From Saccharopolyspora elongata (GTDB lineage: Bacteria > Actinomycetota > Actinomycetes > Mycobacteriales > Pseudonocardiaceae): a stretch of DNA of 52,926 bases. The stretch covers positions 1 to 52,926 of the forward strand of contig NZ_SMKW01000066.1 of the NCBI RefSeq assembly GCF_004348985.1, read 5' to 3'. Below, one piece after another: positions 34,709 through 43,208 of this stretch. A model generated the notes under the pieces. It had not been told where the DNA came from, did no database searches, and worked only from the letters and a program-made list of their open reading frames with translations. Position 1 is the stretch's first letter. Every line of letters begins with the position of its first letter. The translations under genes and the position numbers were made by a program.

Positions 34709-35536
34709 CTAGGTCTTGGTGCCACGGATAACCGCGATCGGGCAGGGGGCGTGGTGCAGGGCACCGGCTGCCACGGAACCCAGGAACAGGCCGTCGAAGC
34801 CGCCGCGCCCGCGGTGCCCGACGACCAGTAGCTGGGCGTCCCGGCCGGCGTCGGTCAACGCCGCTACGGGGTGCCCATGCTGCGCCACCTCGCGGGTGCG
34901 GACCTTCAGGAACTCCGCGCGCAAGGAGGCCATCAGCTCGGTGAGCGAGCGTTCGATCTCCCGCTGCACCCGCTCCCGGTCGTCGGGTGTCAGTGGCACG
35001 GCGAGCAGTCCCTCCTCGTGCCACACCTGCATGGCCACCAATTCCGCTCCGCGGCCGGCCGCTTCTTCGAAGGCGAACCGCAGCGCGGCCAGGCTGCATT
35101 CCGACCCGTCCACACCGACCACCACCGGCCCCACGGTCGTCGGAACACCTTTGCGCACCACGACCACCGGGCACGCGCCGTGGGTGGCCACGGCCGAGCT
35201 CACCCCACCCAGCAAGGCGTCGGTGAAGCCACCGTGCCCCCGTGCGCCGAGGACCACCAGCTGCGCCTTGGCGCTGTGGCGCAGCAGCTGCTCAACGGGG
35301 TGGCCGGGGACGATTTCAGTGTCGACGTCCACGTGGGGTGCTTGAGCGCGGCATTTCGCGGCGGCTTTTTGCACAGCTTTCTCCGCGTAGTCAGCGCGTG
35401 CGGGGTCGTCGTTGACGATCACCAGCCGCAAGGGTGCGCTGCGGAGGTCTGCTTCGGCCACAGCCCAGACGGCCGCCCGGACGGAGTCTTCCGAGCCGTC
35501 GACGCCCACGACGATGGACTTGTCCGATGTCGCCAT
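34709..35536 (-). CDS. Universal stress protein, tandem USP domains
   Basis: 275 residues with two USP domains. The first ATP loop is VLGARGHGGFTDALLGGVS, with Gly in place of the final Ser; the second is complete (VVGHRGRGGFDGLFLGS). It starts MATSDKSIVVGVDGSEDSVR at ATG 35536, 12 bases after the stop of the USP gene 35549-36367. The two are therefore a tandem pair on one transcript, probably from the promoter region with the repeat at 36425-36436. Confidence 0.92.
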   Translation of the reverse strand: MATSDKSIVVGVDGSEDSVRAAVWAVAEADLRSAPLRLVIVNDDPARADYAEKAVQKAAAKCRAQAPHVDVDTEIVPGHPVEQLLRHSAKAQLVVLGARGHGGFTDALLGGVSSAVATHGACPVVVVRKGVPTTVGPVVVGVDGSECSLAALRFAFEEAAGRGAELVAMQVWHEEGLLAVPLTPDDRERVQREIERSLTELMASLRAEFLKVRTREVAQHGHPVAALTDAGRDAQLLVVGHRGRGGFDGLFLGSVAAGALHHAPCPIAVIRGTKT

Positions 35537-35548
35537 CTCGCCTCCTCA

Positions 35549-36367
35549 TCAGCTTTCGCCGCGGACGACGGCCACCGGACACGTCGCGTGGTGGAGCAGG
35601 CCGGCGGCCACTGAGCCCAGCAGCAGTCCGGTGAATCCGCCCCGTCCCCGATGCCCGATGACCAGCAGCCGTGCTTCTTCGCTGGTGGCAGCCAGCTCGG
35701 AAACCGGGTGTCCGCGTTGCGCGACCTGTTGCACCGGCACGTTCGGATAGGCCTCTGCCCACCCGGCGAGCTGTTCGGACAGACCGCGCAGGGCTTCCGC
35801 CCGTAGGTCGAGCAGCTCGTACTCCAGCCTGGGCACGATCGGGGCGTACTCGACGTCCTGCCAAACCTGCATGGCCACGAGTTCGGTGCCGTACCGGGAT
35901 GCGGCGTCGAATGCGTACTGCAGGGCTGGGCGGCTGTACCGGGAGTTGTCCAGTCCGACGAGAACTGGACCGGTGTCGCGGTGGTCGCGGACCACGACTA
36001 CCGGACAGCGTGCGTGCGTCGCGACCTGGCTACTGACCGATCCCAGCAACGTTGCGCTCAGAGTGCTGCGTCCGCGTGACCCGACGACGACCAGCTGTGC
36101 GTCGCCGGACAGGTGCATCAGCACGTCGGCCGGGTGCCCGTGGACGACGGTCGGCTCGATTTTCAGTTGCGGCCAGCGGGCGGCGAGTTGATCCACCACG
36201 CCCCCGACGATCTCCCAAGCCTCATCGTCCTGCAGGGGATTGTCGGTGACCATCACGACGCGAACCTGCGCTGCCTGCCGCAGGTCGGCCTCGCGAGCGG
36301 CCCAGACGGCAGCGGTAGTGGATCGTTCGGATCCGTCGACACCCGCAATGACCGGCGCGTTCGTCAT
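35549..36367 (-). CDS. Universal stress protein, tandem USP domains
   Basis: 272 residues, two USP domains. ATP loops: VVGSRGRSTLSATLLGS in the first, where Ser replaces a variable Gly, and VIGHRGRGGFTGLLLGS in the second. ATG 36367 starts MTNAPVIAGVDGSERS; an earlier in-frame ATG at 36379 has no better ribosome site. It is the first gene of the leftward pair and is divergent from the fructose-bisphosphatase gene across a 241-base region with two candidate operators. Confidence 0.92.
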   Translation of the reverse strand: MTNAPVIAGVDGSERSTTAAVWAAREADLRQAAQVRVVMVTDNPLQDDEAWEIVGGVVDQLAARWPQLKIEPTVVHGHPADVLMHLSGDAQLVVVGSRGRSTLSATLLGSVSSQVATHARCPVVVVRDHRDTGPVLVGLDNSRYSRPALQYAFDAASRYGTELVAMQVWQDVEYAPIVPRLEYELLDLRAEALRGLSEQLAGWAEAYPNVPVQQVAQRGHPVSELAATSEEARLLVIGHRGRGGFTGLLLGSVAAGLLHHATCPVAVVRGES

Positions 36368-36424
36368 TTCAGCCCCCACAACGCGAATCCGGGCCCACCG
36401 CAGAACGCGAGCTTCGTGCCACTA

Positions 36425-36436
36425 GGGCATTGGCCC
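36425..36436. promoter_or_regulatory. Palindromic GGGC-ATTG-GCCC site upstream of the USP pair
   Basis: GGGCATTGGCCC has GGGC/GCCC arms with a 4-base spacer, two bases shorter than the other copies. It lies 57 bases from the leftward USP start at 36367. Confidence 0.4.
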
Positions 36437-36539
36437 GGTGTCGTTCCCCAGGATGCGGGACCTGCCGAGGCCCTGCACGTCGCACCTCGTCCTGCGTTCA
36501 TGATGACGGTTCGTTCGAGGTGGAAGAGCGGGAACCGAA

Positions 36540-36553
36540 GGGCCGGAAGGCTC
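36540..36553. promoter_or_regulatory. DosR-like operator upstream of fructose-bisphosphatase
   Basis: GGGCCGGAAGGCTC: one mismatch from GGGCC-N4-GGCCC arms. It lies 55 bases before ATG 36609, matching the spacing of the other copies. Confidence 0.45.
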
Positions 36554-36608
36554 TAGCGGCCGGTTGCGCAGCGGGCGCAGAGTGCGAGAGCTCGAGCTGG
36601 AGGTTGTG

Positions 36609-37727
36609 ATGGTTACGCTGAGCATCATCAAGGCCGACACCGGTGGGTTCGTCGGGCACTCGGCGGTGCACCCCGACATGCTGGCCGCCGGGCAGGATGC
36701 GCTGAGCAGCGCGGTCGCCGACGGTCTGCTGCTGGACGGCAAGGTCGGTCATTGCGGGGACGACCTGTCGTTGATCATGACCCACGAGCACGGTGCCGAT
36801 GCCGAGGAAGTGCATTCCTTCGCCTGGGACGTGTTCCTGCGAACCACGGAGATCGCCAAGGGGCTCGGGCTCTACGGTGCGGGGCAGGACCTGCTTTCCG
36901 ATGCGTTCAGCGGGAACCTGCGGGGGATGGGCCCGGGGTACGCGGAGCTGGAGTTCACCGAGCGGCCGAGCGAGCCGGTGGTGTGCTTCCTGGCGGACAA
37001 GACCGAGCCGGGGGCGTGGAACCTGCCGCTGTACAAGATGTTCGCGGATCCGTTCAACACCGCGGGCCTGGTGATCGACGCGAAGATGCACGCGGGGTTC
37101 CGGTTCGAGGTCTACGACCTGTACGAGGAGAAGCGGATCTGGTTCGACTGCCCGCGTGAGATCTACGAGATGCTGATGTTCATCGGCGCCCCGGCGAGGT
37201 ATGTGATCCACTCGGTGGAGTCGAAGACCTTGCACGAGCAGGCGGTGGCGACCTCGACGCAGCGGTTGTCGTTGATCGCGGGCAAGTACGTCGGCAAGGA
37301 CGATCCGGTGATGATCGTGCGTTGCCAGTCCGGGTTGCCCGCCCTCGGTGAGGTGCTGGAGCCGTTCGCCTTCGCCTACACCGCGGGCGGGTGCATGCGC
37401 GGATCGCACCACGCACCGATGATGCCGGTCAGCGTCAACGACGCCCACCCGGCACGGTTCGACGGGCCACCCCGCGTGGTCGCCCTGGGATTCCAGGTGC
37501 ATCAGGGCAAGCTGATCGGGCCACGGGACCTGTTCGACGACCCGTCGTTCGACCGCGCCAGGGCGCAGACCAACGAGGTCATGGACTACCTTCGCCGCCA
37601 CGGGCCGTTCGAGCCGCACCGGCTTCCCCTGGAGGACCTGGAGTACACCACCATGGCGGACCTGGAGAAGCTCCTGGCCGACCGGTGGCAATCGATGCCC
37701 GAAGCAGCTGTCCCGGCCCCGCGCTGA
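36609..37727 (+). CDS. Class V (archaeal-type) fructose-1,6-bisphosphate aldolase/phosphatase
   Basis: 372 residues, the usual length of the family. Recognisable segments: N-terminal VTLSIIKADTGGFVGHSAVH, GKVGHCGDDLSLIMTHEHG with Asp/His ligands for Mg2+, FADKT-like FLADKTEPGAWNLPLYKMFA, and the C-terminal YTAGGCMRGSHHAPMMPVS. In archaea and deep-branching bacteria this single enzyme makes fructose 6-phosphate from triose phosphates, running gluconeogenesis in one direction. It is uncommon in actinobacteria and here sits among dormancy genes, behind a candidate operator. ATG 36609 is preferred over an upstream TTG. A cation ATPase gene follows after 18 bases, probably in the same transcript. 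Confidence 0.93.
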   Translation: MVTLSIIKADTGGFVGHSAVHPDMLAAGQDALSSAVADGLLLDGKVGHCGDDLSLIMTHEHGADAEEVHSFAWDVFLRTTEIAKGLGLYGAGQDLLSDAFSGNLRGMGPGYAELEFTERPSEPVVCFLADKTEPGAWNLPLYKMFADPFNTAGLVIDAKMHAGFRFEVYDLYEEKRIWFDCPREIYEMLMFIGAPARYVIHSVESKTLHEQAVATSTQRLSLIAGKYVGKDDPVMIVRCQSGLPALGEVLEPFAFAYTAGGCMRGSHHAPMMPVSVNDAHPARFDGPPRVVALGFQVHQGKLIGPRDLFDDPSFDRARAQTNEVMDYLRRHGPFEPHRLPLEDLEYTTMADLEKLLADRWQSMPEAAVPAPR

Positions 37728-37745
37728 CGCGGTTAGCCGATTGTC

Positions 37746-40493
37746 GTGGTATCGCGCGATTTCCGGGGCAGTGGGCGCTTCGCCTCGCCAATCGGTTCCG
37801 CAGCGTCGGATGCAGCCGCAGGTTCCCACAGCCTTTCGGCGCAGGACGTCGTGCGATCGCTGCACACCGACCTCCAACGCGGGCTGACCGAGCTGGAAGC
37901 GGGTCACCGCTTGGAGCGGTATGGCCAGAATGTGCTGCCCCGAGCGGAATCAGCGGGCCCGGTCATCCGGCTGCTGCGGCAGCTGAACCACCCGTTGATC
38001 TATGTGCTGCTCGTCGCCGGGGCAGGCGCGTTGGTGTTCGGCGAAGGCGTCGACGCGAGCGTGATCTTCGGTGTCGTCCTGGTGAACATGCTCGTTGGAT
38101 TCGTGCAGGAGTCGAAGGCCGAGGCCGCACTGGACAAGCTGCAGGCGATGGTGCGCACCGCCGCGAGAGTCCTCCGCGACGGCCGTGAGCGCACGGTGCC
38201 ATCCGACAACGTCGTGCCCGGTGATGTGGTGCTGGTCGATGCGGGCGACAAAGTGCCGGCGGATCTCCGCCTGATCCGGCCGACCAATCTACGCGTCGAC
38301 GAATCGGCACTGACCGGCGAATCCGTCCCGGTGCTCAAGGAGGCGGCCGAGTTGCCGACTGCGACGCCGGTGGCCGATCGCCGCAACATGCTGTACTCGG
38401 GCACGCTCGTCGCTACCGGAGCCGGGTTGGGCATCGCGGTGGCCACCGGGGCGGACACCGAGCTGGGCAACATTCACCGACTGGTCGCTTCGGCTGAGGA
38501 ACTGGCCACTCCGTTGACGCGGAAACTGGCCTGGTTCAGCAAAGTGCTCACCGCGGTCATCCTCGCGCTGGCTGCGGTGACGTTCGCCATCGGGGTGGCT
38601 CGCGGGCAGGGCGTGGGGGAGATGTTCACCGCGGCGGTGGCGCTGGCCGTCGGGGCGATCCCGGAGGGCCTCCCGGCCGCGGTCACCATCACCTTGGCCA
38701 TCGGGGTGGGGCGCATGGCCCGCAGACGGGCGGTGATCCGTCGGCTGCCTGCGGTGGAGACGTTGGGCAGCACGACCGTGATCGGCTCGGACAAGACCGG
38801 CACCCTCACGGAGAACCAGATGACGGTCCGGGCGGTGTGGACGCCGGACGGTCGGTTCGACGCGACCGGCTCCGGGTACGGGGCCGACGGCGAGATCCTC
38901 GACAATTCAGGACAAGCTGGCGACGCGCACATCGGCGCATTGCACTGGTGCCTGCTCGCGGGCGCAGCGTGCAACGACGCAGCGCTCGTGCACCGGGACG
39001 GCCGACCAGGGGTGGTCGGCGATCCCACCGAAGGCGCCCTGCTGGTGGTCGCCCGCAAGGCAGGCCTGGACCTGGAACGAGACGTCGCGGTGGCATTGCC
39101 ACGCCTTGCTGCGCTGCCGTTCAGCTCGGAACGGCAGTACATGGCCACCTTGCACGCCGTGCCCGGTCAGGATCGGCGAGTGCTGCTGGCCAAAGGCGCG
39201 GTCGAACGCCTCCTGACGCTGTGCACGAAGGAGATGTCCGCCGATGGCTCACTGCGGCCGGTGGACCGGGACGCTGTTCTGGCTGCTGCCGAAAATCTCG
39301 CCAGGGCTGGGCTTCGAGTTCTGGCGATGGCGATGAAACGGGTCTGCGCAACGGAGCAGTTCGATGGATCGTCGATGTCCACGCCGTTGGTCTTCACCGG
39401 ATTGCAGGCGATGTTCGACCCACCCCGGCGGGATGCCGCGGCCGCGGTGCGCGCCTGCCATGGTGCCGGTGTCGCGGTCAAGATGATCACGGGTGACCAT
39501 GCCGCCACCGCCACTGCGATTGCCGGCGATCTCGGCTTGCTCGACGACGGCGGTGACGTGCTCACCGGGTCCGATCTGGCCGAGCTGCCTGCCGGGGAGT
39601 TGCCGGGCGTGGTGGATCGAGCAGCGGTGTTCGCTCGCGTGTCACCCGAGCAGAAACTCCGATTGGTCGAGGCATTCCAAGCCAGCGGCCACGTCGTGGC
39701 GATGACCGGTGACGGGGTCAACGATGCACCGGCGCTGCGGCGGGCCGATATCGGCGTCGCCATGGGCCGCAGCGGCACCGATGTGGCCAAGGATGCCGCC
39801 GACATGGTGCTCACCGACGACGACTTCGCCACGATCGAAGCGGCAGTGGAGGAAGGTCGCGGTGTCTTCGACAACCTCACCAAGTTCATCGCGTGGACGC
39901 TGCCGACGAACATGGCCGAGGGGTTCGTGATCCTCGTGGCCATCGTCCTCGGCGCGGCGCTGCCGATCTTGCCGACGCAGATCTTGTGGATCAACATGAC
40001 CACCGCCGTCGCCCTCGGGCTGATGCTCGCCTTCGAACCCAAGGAAGCCGACAGCATGCAGCGCCCACCGCGCGATCCCCGCAAGCCGTTGCTGACTCGC
40101 CCGCTGGTGCTGCGGATCCTGCTGGTGTCGGTGTTGCTCGTCGGAGGTTCGTGGTGGTTGTACTCCTGGGAACTGGCGAATGGCGCGACGCTTGCCGAGG
40201 CCCGCACCGCTGCGGTGAACCTGTTCGTCGCGGTCGAGCTGGTATACCTCTTCAACTGCCGGTCGCTGACTCGTCCGATGTGGAGCATCGGTGTGTTCAG
40301 CAACCGGTGGATCCTTGGCGGTGTGGCCGTGCAGGCAGCGGGGCAACTCGCGATCACCTACCTGCCGGTGTTCAACGGCCTGTTCCACACCGCACCCATC
40401 ACGGCTGACGTCTGGCTTCGGATTCTCGGCCTAGCCCTGCTGGCCTGGCTCATCGTCGCCGCCGACAAACGACTGCGCAAGCGCCTCATCTAG
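37746..40493 (+). CDS. P2-type cation-transporting ATPase, CtpF-like
   Basis: 915 residues from GTG 37746. P2-type hallmarks: N-terminal cation ATPase domain (VRSLHTDLQRGLTELEAGHR), TGES at 190-193, AIPEGLP at 304-310 in membrane segment 4, phosphorylated Asp349 (SDKTGTLTENQM), hinge MTGDGVNDAPALRRADIGVA and ten membrane helices. Segment 6 reads QILWINMTTAVALGLMLAFE, where Ca2+ pumps have N-x-x-T-D, so the acidic ligand is missing and Ca2+ specificity is uncertain. By context it is the counterpart of DosR-regulated CtpF. It follows the fructose-bisphosphatase gene by 18 bases and converges with the DUF1876 gene. Confidence 0.92.
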   Translation: MVSRDFRGSGRFASPIGSAASDAAAGSHSLSAQDVVRSLHTDLQRGLTELEAGHRLERYGQNVLPRAESAGPVIRLLRQLNHPLIYVLLVAGAGALVFGEGVDASVIFGVVLVNMLVGFVQESKAEAALDKLQAMVRTAARVLRDGRERTVPSDNVVPGDVVLVDAGDKVPADLRLIRPTNLRVDESALTGESVPVLKEAAELPTATPVADRRNMLYSGTLVATGAGLGIAVATGADTELGNIHRLVASAEELATPLTRKLAWFSKVLTAVILALAAVTFAIGVARGQGVGEMFTAAVALAVGAIPEGLPAAVTITLAIGVGRMARRRAVIRRLPAVETLGSTTVIGSDKTGTLTENQMTVRAVWTPDGRFDATGSGYGADGEILDNSGQAGDAHIGALHWCLLAGAACNDAALVHRDGRPGVVGDPTEGALLVVARKAGLDLERDVAVALPRLAALPFSSERQYMATLHAVPGQDRRVLLAKGAVERLLTLCTKEMSADGSLRPVDRDAVLAAAENLARAGLRVLAMAMKRVCATEQFDGSSMSTPLVFTGLQAMFDPPRRDAAAAVRACHGAGVAVKMITGDHAATATAIAGDLGLLDDGGDVLTGSDLAELPAGELPGVVDRAAVFARVSPEQKLRLVEAFQASGHVVAMTGDGVNDAPALRRADIGVAMGRSGTDVAKDAADMVLTDDDFATIEAAVEEGRGVFDNLTKFIAWTLPTNMAEGFVILVAIVLGAALPILPTQILWINMTTAVALGLMLAFEPKEADSMQRPPRDPRKPLLTRPLVLRILLVSVLLVGGSWWLYSWELANGATLAEARTAAVNLFVAVELVYLFNCRSLTRPMWSIGVFSNRWILGGVAVQAAGQLAITYLPVFNGLFHTAPITADVWLRILGLALLAWLIVAADKRLRKRLI

Positions 40494-40506
40494 CCACCGT
40501 CCCTAG

Positions 40507-40776
40507 CTAGCTGTGTAGGTGCGCGGGTTCGCCGGTCATTTGCTCGACGTCGATTTCGGCGCTCTTGAGCAAGCGGTGAGCCAGGTCGTACAACGCCCGG
40601 GCGGCTGCCAACTCATCCCCGATTTCCGGCACGTTCTGATCCTCCGGATTGCGCCGGGCCGCACCTTTGCCGCGGAGGTCGGTCGCATCTCGGGTGTGCA
40701 GTCGCGCTTCGGCGTGCGTGTGGTCGGCATCCTCGTAGAGATCGATGTCGACGGTCCAGCGTTGTGTCGAAGTCAT
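40507..40776 (-). CDS. DUF1876 (dsRBD-like) protein, Rv1738/Rv2632c-like
   Basis: 89 residues starting MTSTQRWTVDIDLYEDADHT, followed by HAEARLHTRDATDLRGKGAARR and a C-terminal helix (DELAAARALYDLAHRLLKSA). This is the small alpha/beta fold of the DUF1876 family. Rv1738, a strongly DosR-induced member, resembles ribosome hibernation factors in structure, so a role in shutting down translation is possible (inference). ATG 40776 is chosen because the family begins here; the longer open frame upstream overlaps the DUF3040 gene. It lies 13 bases after that gene's stop, so the two form an operon. Confidence 0.88.
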   Translation of the reverse strand: MTSTQRWTVDIDLYEDADHTHAEARLHTRDATDLRGKGAARRNPEDQNVPEIGDELAAARALYDLAHRLLKSAEIDVEQMTGEPAHLHS

Positions 40777-40789
40777 GTCCGATGCCTCG

Positions 40790-41056
40790 CTATTCGGTCT
40801 GAAGCTTCCAGCCGTCGAGCAGGAGCAGCGCCCCGGCCAGCGCCCCGGCCGTGAAGAAACCCGCGCCGTCACCGAGGAGCAGGCAAAGTACGGCAAGACC
40901 CGCCGACGTGATCCCAAGTGTCCTTCGCGCCGACAGCCATGCACGGAAACGGGTGAGCGGACGGACGTCGGTGATTTTCCGCGCGAACGCCGGGTCTTCG
41001 GCGTTCAGGTGCCGCTCGATCTCGTCGAGGAGGCGGCGTTCGTATCGTCGAAGCAT
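40790..41056 (-). CDS. DUF3040 small membrane protein
   Basis: 88 residues. The N-terminal half is charged and begins MLRRYERRLLDEIERHLNAE, then DPAFARKI, the signature of DUF3040. The C-terminal half has two closely spaced hydrophobic helices (ITSAGLAVLCLLLGDGAGFF, then TAGALAGALLLL). The start at 41056 is secured by CGGAGGAAG just upstream, although the frame is open much further. First gene of a two-gene operon with the DUF1876 protein. Function unknown. A weak repeat related to the DosR-like boxes (GAGCCCATTGGCAT, 41122-41135) lies 66 bases upstream. Confidence 0.85.
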   Translation of the reverse strand: MLRRYERRLLDEIERHLNAEDPAFARKITDVRPLTRFRAWLSARRTLGITSAGLAVLCLLLGDGAGFFTAGALAGALLLLDGWKLQTE

Positions 41057-41226
41057 GGCTTCCTCCGGAGGTCGACCGGCCTGCTGGGGCAAGCATCGCC
41101 AAGCGCGAGTCCGGACGAACAGAGCCCATTGGCATCTCTCCACGCTTGGCGAGTCATCGGCGTCGGGTTCCGGTGCGCCGCGGTCAACGTGGGTACCGTG
41201 TGGACGCCGTCGTCGAGCGTCGATGC

Positions 41227-42126
41227 TCAGCGGACTATGGCCACGGGGCAGGGCGCGTAGTGCGCTACGGCGTGGCTGACCGAACCGAGCAGGGTGGAGC
41301 GGATGATTCCGCGTCCCCGAGTGCCGACAACGAGGAGATCGGCGTCGACAGCAGCGGTGAGCAGGGCTTCGGTCGGGCCTTCGGTAGTGGTCACGGTCTG
41401 GTGCAGGACAACGTCTGGATAGCGGTCCCTCCAGCCCGCCACGCATTCGGCCAGAACCCGGCGGCAGTCATCGACGACGTCGGAGCCGGAGATCCACCCC
41501 TGGTTCGGGCGCAGGGCGTCAGACGGTTCCTCGGCGAACGCCAGCAATGCGGTCAATTCAGAGTGGTGGCGGGAAGCGAAGTCGTAGGCGAAACCGACCG
41601 CCCGCTGGCTGCATTCGGAGCCGTCCACCCCTACGACGACGCGTTCGAAACCAGCGGGAGGTCGTGCCAAGGCTGGCTCTCGCTCGCCGCGTACGACGAT
41701 GACCGGGACGTGCGCGGTGCGCACCAGTTCGCTGGCGGTTGAGCTGAGCAGGACCCGGTGAACCGGGCTCGGGCTGGGTGGGCCCAGCACGAGGACGCTC
41801 GCATGCGTGGCTGAGTCCAGCAGCACGCTCGCCGGATGTCCCATGCGCGCCGCTGTCCGCACCGACAGGCCGGGAAGCTGCCGGCGGCATTCCGCAGCCA
41901 TGTCCGCCACTGCGCGCTCGGCGGAGCTGCGCAGGGGCTCGAAGGCGACGGTTTCGGTGGGGAGGTGGATGCGGGTCAGCTCCTCGAGCGGGACGGAGAT
42001 GGCGTGCACCAGCAGCAAGGGCTGCCCGAGGGTGGCGGCCTCGAGCGCAGCCCACCACACGGCCCGTCGGGATTCGGCTGAGGCATCGAATCCGACGACG
42101 ACCGTGCTGGACTGGAGCATCGGCAT
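41227..42126 (-). CDS. Universal stress protein, tandem domains, first ATP loop lost
   Basis: 299 residues with two USP domains. In the first domain the loop reads VLGPPSPSPVHRVLLSSTA, lacking the glycines of the ATP signature. The second domain is intact (VVGTRGRGIIRSTLLGS). Its organisation and the phrase VGFAYDFASRH tie it to the USP at 33781-34674. ATG 42126 or ATG 42120 may be the start. It is downstream of, and in the same direction as, the USP gene 42236-43054, with a 109-base gap that holds no convincing operator. Confidence 0.9.
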   Translation of the reverse strand: MPMLQSSTVVVGFDASAESRRAVWWAALEAATLGQPLLLVHAISVPLEELTRIHLPTETVAFEPLRSSAERAVADMAAECRRQLPGLSVRTAARMGHPASVLLDSATHASVLVLGPPSPSPVHRVLLSSTASELVRTAHVPVIVVRGEREPALARPPAGFERVVVGVDGSECSQRAVGFAYDFASRHHSELTALLAFAEEPSDALRPNQGWISGSDVVDDCRRVLAECVAGWRDRYPDVVLHQTVTTTEGPTEALLTAAVDADLLVVGTRGRGIIRSTLLGSVSHAVAHYAPCPVAIVR

Positions 42127-42235
42127 CGCGATCAACCTCCCGGCACGCCCTTCCGGTGCAAGCGCCACCCGGGCAATTCAGGCGCCCAGCTGGAGCGGCA
42201 CGCGGGTTCTGGTGGGTCTTCTGGATGATCGGGAG

Positions 42236-43054
42236 TCAACCGGGAACCACTGCGACTGGGCACGGCGCGTGGTGCAGTACGCCCCGGGCCACCGATCCGA
42301 TCAGCAGTCCGGTGAACCCGCCGCGGCCGCGGTGGCCGACGACCAGCAGTTGCGCGTGCTCGGCGGCCTCGTGCAATGCCTGTACCGGAGGGATGTTCGA
42401 CACCACCTGGTGCACGACCACCTCCGGGTAGGACGCGGTCAGGGGCGACAGCTGTTCGGTGAGTTGCTGTTTGGCGTGGGCCAGAAGTTCGTCGCGATCC
42501 GGGTGGTCGTAGGGACCTGGGATGAAGTAGGCGTTCGGCAGCGCTTGCAATGCAACCAGCTCGCTGCGCCTGCGGTTCGCGATCTCGAACGCGAACCGCA
42601 ACGCCGGCCGGCATTCGGGGGAGCCGTCGACACCGGCGACGACCGGGCCCGGCAGATCCGCACCGCCGCTCGGTACGACGACCACCGGGGACGAGGCGTG
42701 CGTGGCGACCGCGGCGCTGGTCGAACCGAGCAACGTGTCCCGGAACACGCCTTGTCCTCGGGATCCCACCACGACGAGCCGCGCGGAAGCCGATCGGTGC
42801 ACCAGTTCTGCGGCTGGATGGCCGTAGGTGACCTCCTCGGAGATCTCCAGCTCGTTCACAGCGTCCTGGCAGCGGTTGCCGATGTCGCGCACCACTTCCT
42901 CGGCGTACGGCTTTCGGATGGGGTCGTTGTTGACCAAGACCAGGAGCAGCGGTGTCGACAGGAGTTGCGCTTCGCCCGCAGCCCACAGCGCCGCCTGCAT
43001 GGACGATTCGGAGCCGTCGACGCCGACCACGATGGGCTGTTTCGCTCGCGTCAT
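42236..43054 (-). CDS. Universal stress protein, tandem USP domains
   Basis: 272 residues, both ATP loops intact (VVGSRGQGVFRDTLLGS and VVGHRGRGGFTGLLIGS). The second domain has QALPNAYFIPGPYDHPDRDE, nearly identical to the USP at 21529-22347, and total length is the same, indicating a duplication within this island. ATG 43054 begins MTRAKQPIVVGVDGSESS. The perfect palindromic operator at 43124-43139 lies 70 bases upstream, making this the best-supported target of the presumed DosR-like regulator. Confidence 0.93.
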   Translation of the reverse strand: MTRAKQPIVVGVDGSESSMQAALWAAGEAQLLSTPLLLVLVNNDPIRKPYAEEVVRDIGNRCQDAVNELEISEEVTYGHPAAELVHRSASARLVVVGSRGQGVFRDTLLGSTSAAVATHASSPVVVVPSGGADLPGPVVAGVDGSPECRPALRFAFEIANRRRSELVALQALPNAYFIPGPYDHPDRDELLAHAKQQLTEQLSPLTASYPEVVVHQVVSNIPPVQALHEAAEHAQLLVVGHRGRGGFTGLLIGSVARGVLHHAPCPVAVVPG

Positions 43055-43123
43055 GCCTCGCGCCTTCCGCGATGGTCGTGCCACAACGCCGACCACGCTG
43101 CCAACCACAGTCGCCGTGCGGAT

Positions 43124-43139
43124 AGGGCCGATCGGCCCT
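43124..43139. promoter_or_regulatory. Perfect palindromic DosR-like operator
   Basis: AGGGCCGATCGGCCCT is a perfect 16-base inverted repeat and the best example of the motif that recurs before many genes in this window. It is 70 bases from the leftward USP start and 70 bases from the rightward FTR1 start, in the same 155-base region as the IdeR-like box. Confidence 0.6.
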
Positions 43140-43163
43140 GGAGCCAGGCAACCTCGGTGTGAA

Positions 43164-43182
43164 TAAGGTGAGGCTTACCTGA
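43164..43182. promoter_or_regulatory. IdeR/DtxR-type iron box upstream of the FTR1 gene
   Basis: TAAGGTGAGGCTTACCTGA matches 15 of 19 positions of the IdeR/DtxR consensus TTAGGTTAGGCTAACCTAA and is itself nearly palindromic. It ends 26 bases before the FTR1 start, where an iron-loaded repressor would block transcription. Confidence 0.75.
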
Positions 43183-43208
43183 ATTCTTCCTGTTGAAGGA
43201 ATTTGCGA

